DNA of 64,000 nucleotides from assembly GCF_009749525.1 (NCBI RefSeq), contig NZ_WOAC01000005.1, positions 62,001 through 126,000 on the forward strand, in the 5' to 3' direction. The stretch comes from Mesorhizobium xinjiangense. GTDB taxonomy: Bacteria > Pseudomonadota > Alphaproteobacteria > Rhizobiales > Rhizobiaceae. Under the pieces are notes generated by a model. It made no database searches. It was not told the DNA's origin and was given only the letters and a program-made list of their open reading frames with translations. Of the stretch, positions 45,717-54,440 are shown piece by piece (the stretch's first letter is position 1; each line of letters opens with the position of its first letter). The translations under genes were made by a program, and so were the position numbers.

Positions 45717-46543
45717 TGGACCAGAGCGTTATCGAGGAGTGCAAGTCGTACATAGGGCGCACGCGCGCCTGCGAGGATGCCATGTCGCCCGTTCCGGCGC
45801 GCCGGCTTGCGGCATTGCTCGGGCGCGATGTCGCTCCGGATAATGGCGATGCGCTGCCTGCGACCTGGCACTGGGCCTATTTCAATCCGGGTATTGCGCA
45901 GGCGGACATCGGGCCCGACGGGCATGAGCGGCTGGGCCTGTTCCTGCCGCCGGCACCTTTCCACCGGCGCATGTGGGCTGCCGGAGACATCACCGTGCAT
46001 CGGCCGCTGCGTCTCGGCATGCCGGCGCAACGGGTCTCCACGATCGATTCCGTGGAGTTCAAGACGGGGCGTTCCGGCGATCTGTGTTTCGTCAAGGTCC
46101 GGCACGAGGTGACGCAGGACGGCGTTACCTGCCTGTCGGAGATACAGACCGTGGTCTATCGCGATCGCGGGCTGCCGGAGCGGGCCCTGCGCGCTCCCGG
46201 CGATCCCGTGCCGCGGGGCTATTTCGTCCACAGCGATATGCAGCTCTTCTTCTATTCCGCGGTCACGCATAACGGCCACCGCATTCACTGGGACCGGGAA
46301 TTCTGCCGCGATGTCGAAGGCTATCCCGACCTCGTCGTTCACGGGCCGCTCATGGCAACCCATCTGTGCGATGGCATGCTTGAGGAAATGCGCGCTTGCC
46401 GCTTCAGCTTTCGCGCAACCGCACCGGTCTTCGTCACCACGCCGATCCAGTTGGCTATGGGCAAGCCCGGCGAGCGCCGCGACGGCCGCATCGAGCGTGC
46501 GGACGGGCACGTGTCCATGGAAGCGACGCTGGAACTGCCTTGA
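45716..46543 (+). CDS. Mesaconyl-CoA hydratase-like / HTD2-type dehydratase (MaoC-like)
   Basis: 275 residues with two hot-dog halves. The hydratase signature FYSAVTHNGHRIHWDREF, then EGYPDLVVHGPLMA lies near residues 182-215, with catalytic Asp/His-like residues as in mesaconyl-C4-CoA and itaconyl-CoA hydratases. Probably adds water to an unsaturated C5 dicarboxyl-CoA formed by the CoA-transferase/dehydrogenase neighbours. Its start overlaps the stop of an SDR remnant. Confidence 0.8.
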   Translation: MDQSVIEECKSYIGRTRACEDAMSPVPARRLAALLGRDVAPDNGDALPATWHWAYFNPGIAQADIGPDGHERLGLFLPPAPFHRRMWAAGDITVHRPLRLGMPAQRVSTIDSVEFKTGRSGDLCFVKVRHEVTQDGVTCLSEIQTVVYRDRGLPERALRAPGDPVPRGYFVHSDMQLFFYSAVTHNGHRIHWDREFCRDVEGYPDLVVHGPLMATHLCDGMLEEMRACRFSFRATAPVFVTTPIQLAMGKPGERRDGRIERADGHVSMEATLELP

Positions 46544-46606
46544 CGATCAGCCCGGTGTACCGTCGCGCAGCTGCATCGATGGAACGCCGCATCCGCAAGC
46601 GCCGAA

Positions 46607-46641
46607 AAAAAGCGGCCCCGATGCATTCGGGGCCGCTTTTT
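46607..46641. terminator. Strong bidirectional terminator
   Basis: Perfect 15-bp arms, AAAAAGCGGCCCCGA and TCGGGGCCGCTTTTT, with loop TGCAT. A-tract on one side and T-tract on the other serve both the plus-strand hydratase (stop 46543) and the minus-strand permease (stop 46672). Confidence 0.93.
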
Positions 46642-46671
46642 ACTGTCTGGCCTGAAAGGCCGGCCGGCCGT

Positions 46672-48192
46672 TCAGGGCTGCTGCGGCGGTACGATCTGCT
46701 CGATCGGGTTTGCCGAAGGCTGCGGCGGTGCGATCGAGCGCGAGCGCAGATCGAGATCGACATGGCGGCCGACCGACAGCCAGAACATCACCACCAGCGC
46801 CGCGATGGTCACGCCGAGTGCCAGATACCGCACCCAGAACGGCGCCTTGCCACCGGGATGGAGATGCTTCTCCTCGATGTCGCGTTTCCTGGTGATCGTC
46901 GCCGAATAGAACACCACTGTCGCGATGACGAAGATGAGCGCCCACCGTGTCTGTTCGCCGTCCGAACCCACCAGCGCAACCATGCAGTAGATGGCGCCGG
47001 CCAGTCCGACGACCACGAAGAAGGTGTACTGGTTGTGGGGCATCTGGCGATAACCCAGCACCTTTATCGCGATCATCGAGTAGATGTAGGGCAGCAGCGT
47101 CATGATCACGGCGATCGAGGCGATCTTGCCGAATTGCTCGCTGGCCGTCGGCGACATGGTGGCCAGCACCTGGACGCTCATGATCACCGCGACGATCACC
47201 AGGCCGAGCGTGGGCACGCCACGTCTGTTCACCCGGGCAAAGACGCCGGGGAACAGGCCGTCATCCGCGGCAGCCTTTGCCGTTTGACCCGTCAACAGCG
47301 TCCAGCCGGCGAGCGAGCCGAGGCAGCCGACGGCGGCGCACAGGGCGACCGTGCTGCCGGCAAAGTCGCCGAGCGCGATGCGCGCGGCGTCGGCGAAGGG
47401 TGCCGAGGAGACGATCAGATCCTTGTTGGGGATCATGCCCATGATGACCGACGAACTCAGCACATAGGCGATCGAGGCGAGGACGACGCCGGCGACCGTT
47501 GCGATCGGCACGTTGCGCGACGGGTTTTCGACCACGCCGGCCGACACGGAGGCGCTTTCCACCCCGATGAAGGCCCACAGCGTGAAGGTGAGCGTCGCCA
47601 TCACCGCGCTCGTGTTGCTCTCGCCCGAGACGTTCCAGGCCGCCGAATAGGTGTCGGCGCTGAACCAGAACCACCCCAGAAGCGCCGTGCCGAAGATCGG
47701 AACCAGTGCGAAGACGGTCGTGAAGGATTGCAATCGGCCGACCAACCGCGGGCCCAGTATGTTCGCATAAGTGAAGAACCAGATGACCGCGATCGAGGCG
47801 AAGGCGAGGACGATCGGCGTCTTGAGCGAGGGGAAAAAGTGCGAGAGATAGCCGAGCCCGGCAACGGCAAGCGCAACGTTGCCGATCACATTGGCGAGCC
47901 AGTAGACCAGGTTGGTCTGATAGCCCATGTAGTCGCCGAAGGCTTTGCGCGTATAGGCATAGGGTCCGCCCGCGGCGGGATCGATCGCCGAGAGCTTGGC
48001 GAAGACGAGTGCCAGAGCGACCGCCCCCACCACCGTGAACAGCCAGCCGATCAGGGCGATGCTGCCGATTGCGGACAGGTTGGCCGGGAGCATGAAGACG
48101 CCCGAGCCCATCATGTTTCCCGCGACCATCAGTGTCGCGGGAATGAGCCCCATCTTGCTTGCACTGCCGGTATCGGTCTTGTCAGTAGCCAT
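46672..48192 (-). CDS. APC-family amino acid/amine antiporter (AdiC/PotE/CadB-like) 1
   Basis: 506-residue permease with about 12-13 transmembrane helices. TM1 has the APC substrate loop GNMMGSGVFMLPANL, and TM6 has LWAFIGVESASVSAG, both characteristic of basic amino acid/diamine exchangers. It lies 14 nt downstream of the decarboxylase gene, so it likely exchanges arginine (or lysine/ornithine) for the decarboxylation product. The C-terminal extension beyond residue 470 is proline-rich. Confidence 0.87.
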   Translation of the reverse strand: MATDKTDTGSASKMGLIPATLMVAGNMMGSGVFMLPANLSAIGSIALIGWLFTVVGAVALALVFAKLSAIDPAAGGPYAYTRKAFGDYMGYQTNLVYWLANVIGNVALAVAGLGYLSHFFPSLKTPIVLAFASIAVIWFFTYANILGPRLVGRLQSFTTVFALVPIFGTALLGWFWFSADTYSAAWNVSGESNTSAVMATLTFTLWAFIGVESASVSAGVVENPSRNVPIATVAGVVLASIAYVLSSSVIMGMIPNKDLIVSSAPFADAARIALGDFAGSTVALCAAVGCLGSLAGWTLLTGQTAKAAADDGLFPGVFARVNRRGVPTLGLVIVAVIMSVQVLATMSPTASEQFGKIASIAVIMTLLPYIYSMIAIKVLGYRQMPHNQYTFFVVVGLAGAIYCMVALVGSDGEQTRWALIFVIATVVFYSATITRKRDIEEKHLHPGGKAPFWVRYLALGVTIAALVVMFWLSVGRHVDLDLRSRSIAPPQPSANPIEQIVPPQQP

Positions 48193-48206
48193 GATGTGCC
48201 TCCCGG

Positions 48207-50492
48207 TCAGCGATTGACGGCCAGAACGTGATAGACGCCGTCTTCGACTTCGACGCCGTGGGTGTCGTGGCCAAAGCCTGGGAAGCGCTGATCATAGGCT
48301 TCGAGCGCTTTCAGATAGCCGATGAGCGCGCCCTCGGCGGGACCTGCGTTTTCGCCGGGCATCATCAACGGAATGCCGGGCGGGTAGGGCACGATGCCGG
48401 TGGCCAGGGTGCGCCCGGCCAGATCGTCAAGCGTTATTCTCTCGACATTGCCGCGCACCAGTTCCTCATAGGCGCCGACGGGGCTCATATCGGGCGTCGG
48501 CAGGATGCCGAAGGCTTCGGACATCGTCTTCGTCGTCTTGAGCTCGCCCATGGCGGCGAACATCAGGTCGGCCAGCTCGCGCAGGCCCATGTCGCCGTAG
48601 CGATCGCCATGATCGGCGACGAGGCTGGGGATTGCCCGAGAGAGAGGGATGTTGGCGTCGTAATCCTTGCGGAAATCGAGCAGCGCATTGACCAACGTGC
48701 CCCATTTTCCCTTGGTGACCCCCAGCGAGAACAGGAACAGGATGGTGAAATCCGTGGTCTTCTCGACAACGATGTCGCGCGCTGCGAGATAGGCGGTGAC
48801 GATGCTGGCGGGAATGCCGACGGACTTCATGTCTCCCGTGGCGTCCATACCCGGCGTCAGGATCGAGACCTTGATCGGGTCGAGCATGCAATAGCCCGGC
48901 TCTATTTCGCCGAAGCCGTGCCAATCGGCACCGGGTTCCAGGTGCCAGCAGGACGGATCGGCTTGCAGCTGGGCCGGGTCGCATTCGTGGAATGCCACCT
49001 TGCGGCCGCGGGCGTCCTTGACCTCGGGTGGCTGCCAGACGTCGAAGAACCAGCCATTGTCGTCGGAAATCTCTGCATTGAGGCGCGAGATCATCTGGCG
49101 AAAGGCGATCGCCTCGCGGATCGATGCGGCCGTCAGCTTGTCGCCGGATCCCTCCATCATCGCCGCCGATACGTCGTTCGAGGCGATGATCGGATAGAAG
49201 GGCGACGTCGAGGCATGCATCATGAAGGCTTCGTTGAAACGCGCATGGTCGATCGGGTTGCGCCCGTCGCGAACATGGATCATCGATGCCTGCGACAGGG
49301 CCGCCAGCAGCTTGTGGGTCGAATGGGTGGTGAAGACGCTCGGCTTGGTGCGGTCGCGCGTGTCCGCGTCGCCATGCATGCCGTAGCGTTCGCGATAGAT
49401 CGGATTGAACCGCGCATAGGCGTACCACGCCTCATCGAAATGAAGACGGTCGACGCTTTCGCCCATCAGTTCCTCGACGCGCGCGACGTTGTAGCAAAGC
49501 CCGTCATAGGTGGAGTTGGTGATCACCGCATGAACCGGTTTCGAGCCATTCTTGGCCAGCGGATTGTTGTCGACGAGGAGCCGCAGGGCCGCCGGCGTCA
49601 GGTGTTCGGGCGGGATCGGCCCGATGATTCCGAGCGCGTTGCGCGTCGGCATGAGATAGCTGGGAATGGCGCCCGACAGCGTCATCGCATGCTCGACCGA
49701 CTTGTGACAGTTGCGATCGCAGAGCGCCACCTGGTCGCGCGTCACGCTCGCCATCAGGATCACGCGGTTGGACGTCGAGGACCCGTTGGTCACGTAGTAG
49801 GTGCGATCCGAGCCGAACACCGTGGCCGCGTAGCGCTCGCCGGCGCCGATGGCGCCGCTGTGATCGAGCAGCGAACCGAGATCGCCGACCGAGATCGACA
49901 GGTCCGAGCGAAGCATGCTTTCGCCGAAGAACTCGAAGAAGGCCCGTCCGGCAGGAGAGGTGAGAAAGCCCGTGCCGCCGGTATGACCGGGTGTGTGCCA
50001 GGAATATTCATGGGTCTGCGCGAACTCGACCAGCTTGGCGAACATCGGCGGCAGGACCGTCGAGCGATAACGCTCCAGCGCCACCTGTATGCGGCCGCTG
50101 ATGAAGTCGACCGTATCTTCCAGCAACCAGACGAAATCGTCCGCCTTGGTCATCACGTCGACGGATAGGGACGAGGCCACGCTGCGCTCGGCGAGCAGGA
50201 AGATCGGCACCACGGCATTGAACTCGCGCATGGCGTCGAGCACGGCGGGGGCGGCGTGCTGGTCGTCGTCGTCGCGCAGGTCCCAGTCGAGAAGCAGGCA
50301 CTGGACGGTCGGATCGGAACCGACGATGGCAAGGGCGTCATCGAGATGGGTCGACAGGACCACTTCGATTTCGCGCCGTTCGAGGTCTTCGATCAGGTCG
50401 TACAGGGCCCGTCCAACGGCCGAGTCGCGGCCAAAGCTCTCGCGGACCAACAGGGCCCGCATCGGCAATCTCAGGCTCGATTGGGATGACAT
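48207..50492 (-). CDS. adiA: Orn/Lys/Arg decarboxylase, probably biodegradative arginine decarboxylase
   Basis: 761-residue PLP enzyme of the fold-I bacterial decarboxylase group: N-terminal CheY-like wing domain (residues about 10-140), then HTPGHTGGTGF, CDRNCHKSVEHA and the PLP lysine block THSTHKLLAALSQASMI, and a C-terminal domain. AdiA-type sequences carry this STHKLLAALSQ form, but lysine or ornithine cannot be excluded. Consumes a proton per turnover; with the antiporter it forms an acid-resistance or polyamine-producing system. Confidence 0.82.
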   Translation of the reverse strand: MSSQSSLRLPMRALLVRESFGRDSAVGRALYDLIEDLERREIEVVLSTHLDDALAIVGSDPTVQCLLLDWDLRDDDDQHAAPAVLDAMREFNAVVPIFLLAERSVASSLSVDVMTKADDFVWLLEDTVDFISGRIQVALERYRSTVLPPMFAKLVEFAQTHEYSWHTPGHTGGTGFLTSPAGRAFFEFFGESMLRSDLSISVGDLGSLLDHSGAIGAGERYAATVFGSDRTYYVTNGSSTSNRVILMASVTRDQVALCDRNCHKSVEHAMTLSGAIPSYLMPTRNALGIIGPIPPEHLTPAALRLLVDNNPLAKNGSKPVHAVITNSTYDGLCYNVARVEELMGESVDRLHFDEAWYAYARFNPIYRERYGMHGDADTRDRTKPSVFTTHSTHKLLAALSQASMIHVRDGRNPIDHARFNEAFMMHASTSPFYPIIASNDVSAAMMEGSGDKLTAASIREAIAFRQMISRLNAEISDDNGWFFDVWQPPEVKDARGRKVAFHECDPAQLQADPSCWHLEPGADWHGFGEIEPGYCMLDPIKVSILTPGMDATGDMKSVGIPASIVTAYLAARDIVVEKTTDFTILFLFSLGVTKGKWGTLVNALLDFRKDYDANIPLSRAIPSLVADHGDRYGDMGLRELADLMFAAMGELKTTKTMSEAFGILPTPDMSPVGAYEELVRGNVERITLDDLAGRTLATGIVPYPPGIPLMMPGENAGPAEGALIGYLKALEAYDQRFPGFGHDTHGVEVEDGVYHVLAVNR

Positions 50493-50931
50493 GCATCGCT
50501 CCTATGACAGAGTTGAATGACTGACCACCACCCCTATTCATCGCAGCTTATATTGTCGCCGATTCGAATCAACGAGAAATCGTGCTGCATGAACCCCACA
50601 CGCGATCATGCCCAATACGTTGAAAATTGAAAGTGCGAATTATGAACTGCTTTATAATTTATCCCTAATAGACTATCCCGGTCCACGCCCCTGCTTGAAC
50701 GAACGTCTATTCCACTGCGTTCGGCCAGCAAGCAAATGCCGCAATTGCCGCGCGGACCAATCAGCGATTGTTGACTTAGGGTTGAGATCGCCACAGGAAT
50801 GACGGAAATACTGTGCGGGAGCAGGTCGGGCGTCAGCATCAGCTTGGAGGCTTCATGTCGGGAATTCAGCAGTGGCCGTCCGGACGTGGCGCACCATCAA
50901 CCGGCCGTGAAGCCTGACCTCGGCTCGCACC
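50493..50931. other. Divergent intergenic region, no gene seen
   Basis: 439 bases between the decarboxylase (minus) and the CDF-like gene (plus). The part around 50600-50680 is clearly AT-rich compared with the rest of the window (TTTATAATTTATCCC) and probably holds the promoters. Small frames here have no ribosome site or recognisable product. Confidence 0.55.
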
Positions 50932-51837
50932 ATGGACACCACGCACGAGCAACGGCTTTTGAGATTGTCGATCGCGGTGACGGTTGTGGTCGGCCTGGCC
51001 GGCATCGTCAGCGGATTGTTCACATGGTCGCGGGCGATCGTGTTCGACGGCATGTACAGCCTGGTCGACGCCATGCTGACGACCGGTTCGCTGGCCGTTT
51101 CCAAGCTGGTCGCGCAGGAAGGCAGCCGTCGCTTTCAGTATGGCTATTGGCATCTTGAGCCGATGGTCGAGGTCTTTGGCGGTGCGATCCTCGCCCTGGC
51201 CTGTCTCTATGCTGCGGTCAATGCGATCGCCGGCCTGCTGGCCGGCGGGCACGACGTTGCCTATGGTTTCGGCGCCATCTGGGCCGGCCTTTTGTGCGCC
51301 ATCAGCCTGCTGATGGCGGCATATATCCGCCGCCATGCCCGCGCGCTTGGCTCCCCCCTTCTGGCTCTCGATGCGCGCAGTTGGCTGGTTAGCGGATTTC
51401 TGAGCCTGGCGCTGCTTGTCGGGTTCCTGATCGCGGTGGCGCTGGGTCAAAGCGGGACGGCCGCGCATTGGGTGCCTTATGTCGATTCGATCGTGCTGCT
51501 GGCGATCGCGCTGGCCATGCTGCCGATGCCGGTTCGTCCGGCATTGCAGGCGATGCGCGACGTGCTGCAGGTCGCGCCGGGCGAACTCGACCGGAAAGTG
51601 CACTCGGTCATGGATGCGCTCGTCGGCGAACTCGGTTTTGCCGACTACACCAGCCACGTCGCCAAGGTGGGCCGCGCCCGCTTCATCGAGATCCACATTC
51701 TGGTGCCGCCGGATTATCGCATCGGAACGATTGCGGACGCGGACAATATCCGCAACATCATCGCGCAGCGGCTCGAGGCGCACTCGCCGCAATTCTGGCT
51801 GACCGTCGACTTCACCGCAGATCGGGCATGGACATGA
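50932..51837 (+). CDS. Cation diffusion facilitator (CDF)-like membrane protein with altered metal site
   Basis: 301 residues: six predicted transmembrane helices and a cytosolic C-terminal domain (ELDRKVHSVMDALV...HILVPPDYR), as in CDF metal exporters. In TM2 the usual DxxxD reads Y42-x3-D46, and in TM5 the usual HxxxD reads S150-x3-S154, so three of four transport-site ligands appear replaced. It may not transport zinc-type ions. The stop overlaps the APC permease start (ATGA), coupling it to an amino-acid antiporter. Confidence 0.75.
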   Translation: MDTTHEQRLLRLSIAVTVVVGLAGIVSGLFTWSRAIVFDGMYSLVDAMLTTGSLAVSKLVAQEGSRRFQYGYWHLEPMVEVFGGAILALACLYAAVNAIAGLLAGGHDVAYGFGAIWAGLLCAISLLMAAYIRRHARALGSPLLALDARSWLVSGFLSLALLVGFLIAVALGQSGTAAHWVPYVDSIVLLAIALAMLPMPVRPALQAMRDVLQVAPGELDRKVHSVMDALVGELGFADYTSHVAKVGRARFIEIHILVPPDYRIGTIADADNIRNIIAQRLEAHSPQFWLTVDFTADRAWT

Positions 51838-53138
51838 GCGCTGCCACACCGCGCAAGATGGGATTGACGATGGCGACCATGCTGGTCGCCGGCAACATGA
51901 TCGGCACCGGCGTGTTCCTGTTGCCGGCCAATCTGGCAACGGTGGGAAGCATCTCGGTGTTCGGCTGGGTCGTCGCGACCACCGGGGCCATCGCGCTGGG
52001 GATCGTGTTCGCCAGGCTGGGGCAACTCGACCCGCAGCCCGGCGGGCCCTATGCCTATGCCCGCGACACGTTCGGGCCGTTTGTCGGCTTTGCCAGCAAC
52101 TATTCCTACTGGTTCGGCAACTGGATCGGCAATGTTGCCATCGCCCTCGTCGTCACCGGCTATATGAGCCAGATGGTTCCGGGACTGGAGGGCCTTGGAG
52201 CGCGTCTCGCCTTCACGCTGGTGGTGATCTGGGGGCTGACTCTGGCCAATGTGCGCGGCGCGCGCTGGGTCGGCGCGCTGGAAGCCTGGACATTGTCGCT
52301 GGCGCTGGTGCCGATCGTTTTCATCGCCGTCGCCGGCTGGTGGTGGTTCGATCCGGAGCTCTTTCGCGCCGGGTGGAACGTCAGCGGCATGGGCGAATTC
52401 GACGCGGTTTCGCGCAGTGCCTCGATCGCGCTGTGGGCCTTCATGGGCGTGGAAAGCGCCTCCGTATCGGCCGGGGTGATCGACAATCCGCGCCGCAACA
52501 TCCCGCTGGCGACGCTTCTCGGCCTGGCGCTCGCCGCCGTGGTCTATATTGCCTGTTCGACCGTCATCATGGGCATGCTGCCGATGCGGGCGCTGCAGAC
52601 ATCCTCGGCACCCTTTGCGGAAGCCGGTCGGATCATGATCGGCGACTGGGGCGTCTGGCTGATCGGGCTTTGCGCGGTGCTCAAATCGACCGGATCGCTC
52701 GGCGGCTGGATGCTGCTTGTCGGACAGTCCGCGCAGGCCGCGGCCAAAGACGGGCTGTTTCCAAGCCTGTTCGGGCGCATCAACCGCCACGGCATGCCCG
52801 GCGTCGGCCTCATCATCGTCGCCGTGCTGATGAGCGCGGTGTTGCTGGTGACGGCATCGCCGACACTGGCCGCGCAGTTCGACCAGTTGACCAATATCGC
52901 AGTGCTGCTGACCATTCCGCCCTATTTGTTCTCCTCGGTGACGTTGTGGCGCATGAGCATGGAGCGCGGCGAACATGGACCCGTGCGCTGGGGAAGCTTC
53001 ATCGCCGGTGGAGTAGCAATGATCTATTGCATGTGGGCGCTGCTCGGCGCCGAGCCATCCCAGCTCGCACATGCAGTGGTGTTTCTGTTGCTGTGCGCGC
53101 CGCTTTTTCCGTTTGTCATGCGGCGTGTGAAGGGATGA
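51834..53138 (+). CDS. APC-family amino acid/amine antiporter 2
   Basis: 434-residue paralogue of the permease at 46672: TM1 loop GNMIGTGVFLLPANL, TM6 LWAFMGVESASVSAG, and a conserved GGWMLLVGQSAQAAAKDG segment, but without the C-terminal extension. ATG 51834 overlaps the CDF-like stop; ATG 51828 is a second option. Having two exchangers beside one decarboxylase suggests different substrate or product pairs. Confidence 0.87.
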   Translation: MSAATPRKMGLTMATMLVAGNMIGTGVFLLPANLATVGSISVFGWVVATTGAIALGIVFARLGQLDPQPGGPYAYARDTFGPFVGFASNYSYWFGNWIGNVAIALVVTGYMSQMVPGLEGLGARLAFTLVVIWGLTLANVRGARWVGALEAWTLSLALVPIVFIAVAGWWWFDPELFRAGWNVSGMGEFDAVSRSASIALWAFMGVESASVSAGVIDNPRRNIPLATLLGLALAAVVYIACSTVIMGMLPMRALQTSSAPFAEAGRIMIGDWGVWLIGLCAVLKSTGSLGGWMLLVGQSAQAAAKDGLFPSLFGRINRHGMPGVGLIIVAVLMSAVLLVTASPTLAAQFDQLTNIAVLLTIPPYLFSSVTLWRMSMERGEHGPVRWGSFIAGGVAMIYCMWALLGAEPSQLAHAVVFLLLCAPLFPFVMRRVKG

Positions 53139-53231
53139 AGGTCGATGTTTTCTTTGACCGTCATTGGACGCAACTGGTGAAGGTTGGCTGACTGGTCGAT
53201 GCGCCGGCGGCCGCATTTTGAGGAGGAAGGC

Positions 53232-54170
53232 ATGATGACGAGATCCTGGCCGGACATTCCCTTTGAACCATGGCGCGAGACCTGCGCCGCCCTCCATCTC
53301 TATGCGCAGGTGGTCGGCAAGTACCGGCTGGCCCGCGGCCCCTGGGTCAACCATTCCTGGCACGCCACCCTCTATGTCAATGCCCGCGGACTGACGACCT
53401 CGATCGTTCCCGACGGGCCGGGCGGCATAGAGATCGTGCTCGACCTGCTCGATCACAAGGTGATTGGCATGGCAAGCGACGGCCGCAGCGCCAGCTTTCC
53501 CCTGGCCGACATGTCGGTCGCCGATTTCCATTCGAGCTTTCTCGATCTGGTTGCGGAGATCGGGGGTACGACCGAATTTCACGGCCGGCCGAACGAGATC
53601 GCCGATGCGTTGCCGTTCCGCGACGATCACGAGCCGCGGCCCTACGACGCGGACGCCGTGAGACGCTTCTTCCATGCCTGTGTGCAGGTCGATCGCGTGT
53701 TCAAGCAGTTTCGCACCGGATTTTTGGGCAAGGTCAGTCCGGTGCATCTGTTCTGGGGCAGTTTCGATCTTGCGGTGACCCGCTTTTCCGGCCGCGCGGC
53801 GCCGCTGCATCCTGGCGGCGTTCCTGCCCTTCCCGATACGGTCACAAGCGAGGCCTATTCACACGAAGTCTCCTCTGCCGGATTCTGGCCAGGCGGCGGC
53901 GGTGTCGATTTTCCCGCATTCTATTCATACGCCTATCCGGGACCGGACGGTTTCGCCGACGCACCGCTTGCGCCACCGTCCGCCTATTTCGACACCGCGC
54001 TGGGTGAGTTCATCCTGCCCTATGACGCAGTGCGCAGGGCCGACGATCCCGACGCAACCTTGATGCAGTTTCTCCAGACGACCTATGATGCCGCCGCGCG
54101 CCTGGGCCAGTGGGACCGTGCGCCGCTGGAATGCGAAACGGGCGTGCCGCGCCGCCCGCGGACGCTTTGA
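53232..54170 (+). CDS. DUF5996 family protein
   Basis: 312 residues, soluble, of the DUF5996 family: WPDIPFEPWRETCAALHLYAQ at the N-terminus, WVNHSWHATLYV, and a C-terminal SSAGFWPGGGG, then FILPYDAVR block. No known activity. ATG 53232 follows AGGAGG by 5 nt. It lies 93 nt after the second APC permease on the same strand; a link to the decarboxylase system is not established. Confidence 0.75.
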   Translation: MMTRSWPDIPFEPWRETCAALHLYAQVVGKYRLARGPWVNHSWHATLYVNARGLTTSIVPDGPGGIEIVLDLLDHKVIGMASDGRSASFPLADMSVADFHSSFLDLVAEIGGTTEFHGRPNEIADALPFRDDHEPRPYDADAVRRFFHACVQVDRVFKQFRTGFLGKVSPVHLFWGSFDLAVTRFSGRAAPLHPGGVPALPDTVTSEAYSHEVSSAGFWPGGGGVDFPAFYSYAYPGPDGFADAPLAPPSAYFDTALGEFILPYDAVRRADDPDATLMQFLQTTYDAAARLGQWDRAPLECETGVPRRPRTL

Positions 54171-54242
54171 GCACGGCTCGATAACACGCCATCGACGGCT
54201 TGCGGCACCGCCTGCGGCACGCGCGACGATTGACTCTCTATC

Positions 54243-54259
54243 TGGTATTATGTATACCA
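54243..54259. promoter_or_regulatory. Operator candidate, site 1 of TGRYAT-N5-ATRCCA set
   Basis: TGGTAT-TATGT-ATACCA, 17 bp, in the gap upstream of the PanE-like gene. The same spaced inverted repeat occurs before the SucC-like gene, before oxc and before the small ORF at 62728. Confidence 0.65.
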
Positions 54260-54440
54260 AACGTTACCGAATCGAGCGAGGATGCGGAGCTGAAGTGCCG
54301 GCCTCGCCGTTCGATCGTTACGCGCGGGAACGCCAACACCGGGGCGCGGGGCCGATAAGCGGCCGCTCCGCCTCATGTGTGGCATCCTGACGACCTGCAG
54401 GGCGAGGCAGGCCTGCCCGCCCGAACGAAAGGGAGCGACG

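Noticed and set aside
46607-46641. Long palindrome considered as a regulator operator
   Set aside because: Flanking A and T tracts and position between convergent stops identify it as a bidirectional terminator.
51714-53810. 698-codon minus-strand frame opposite the second APC permease and DUF5996 gene
   Set aside because: His/Arg/Gln-rich shadow covering two coupled plus-strand genes.
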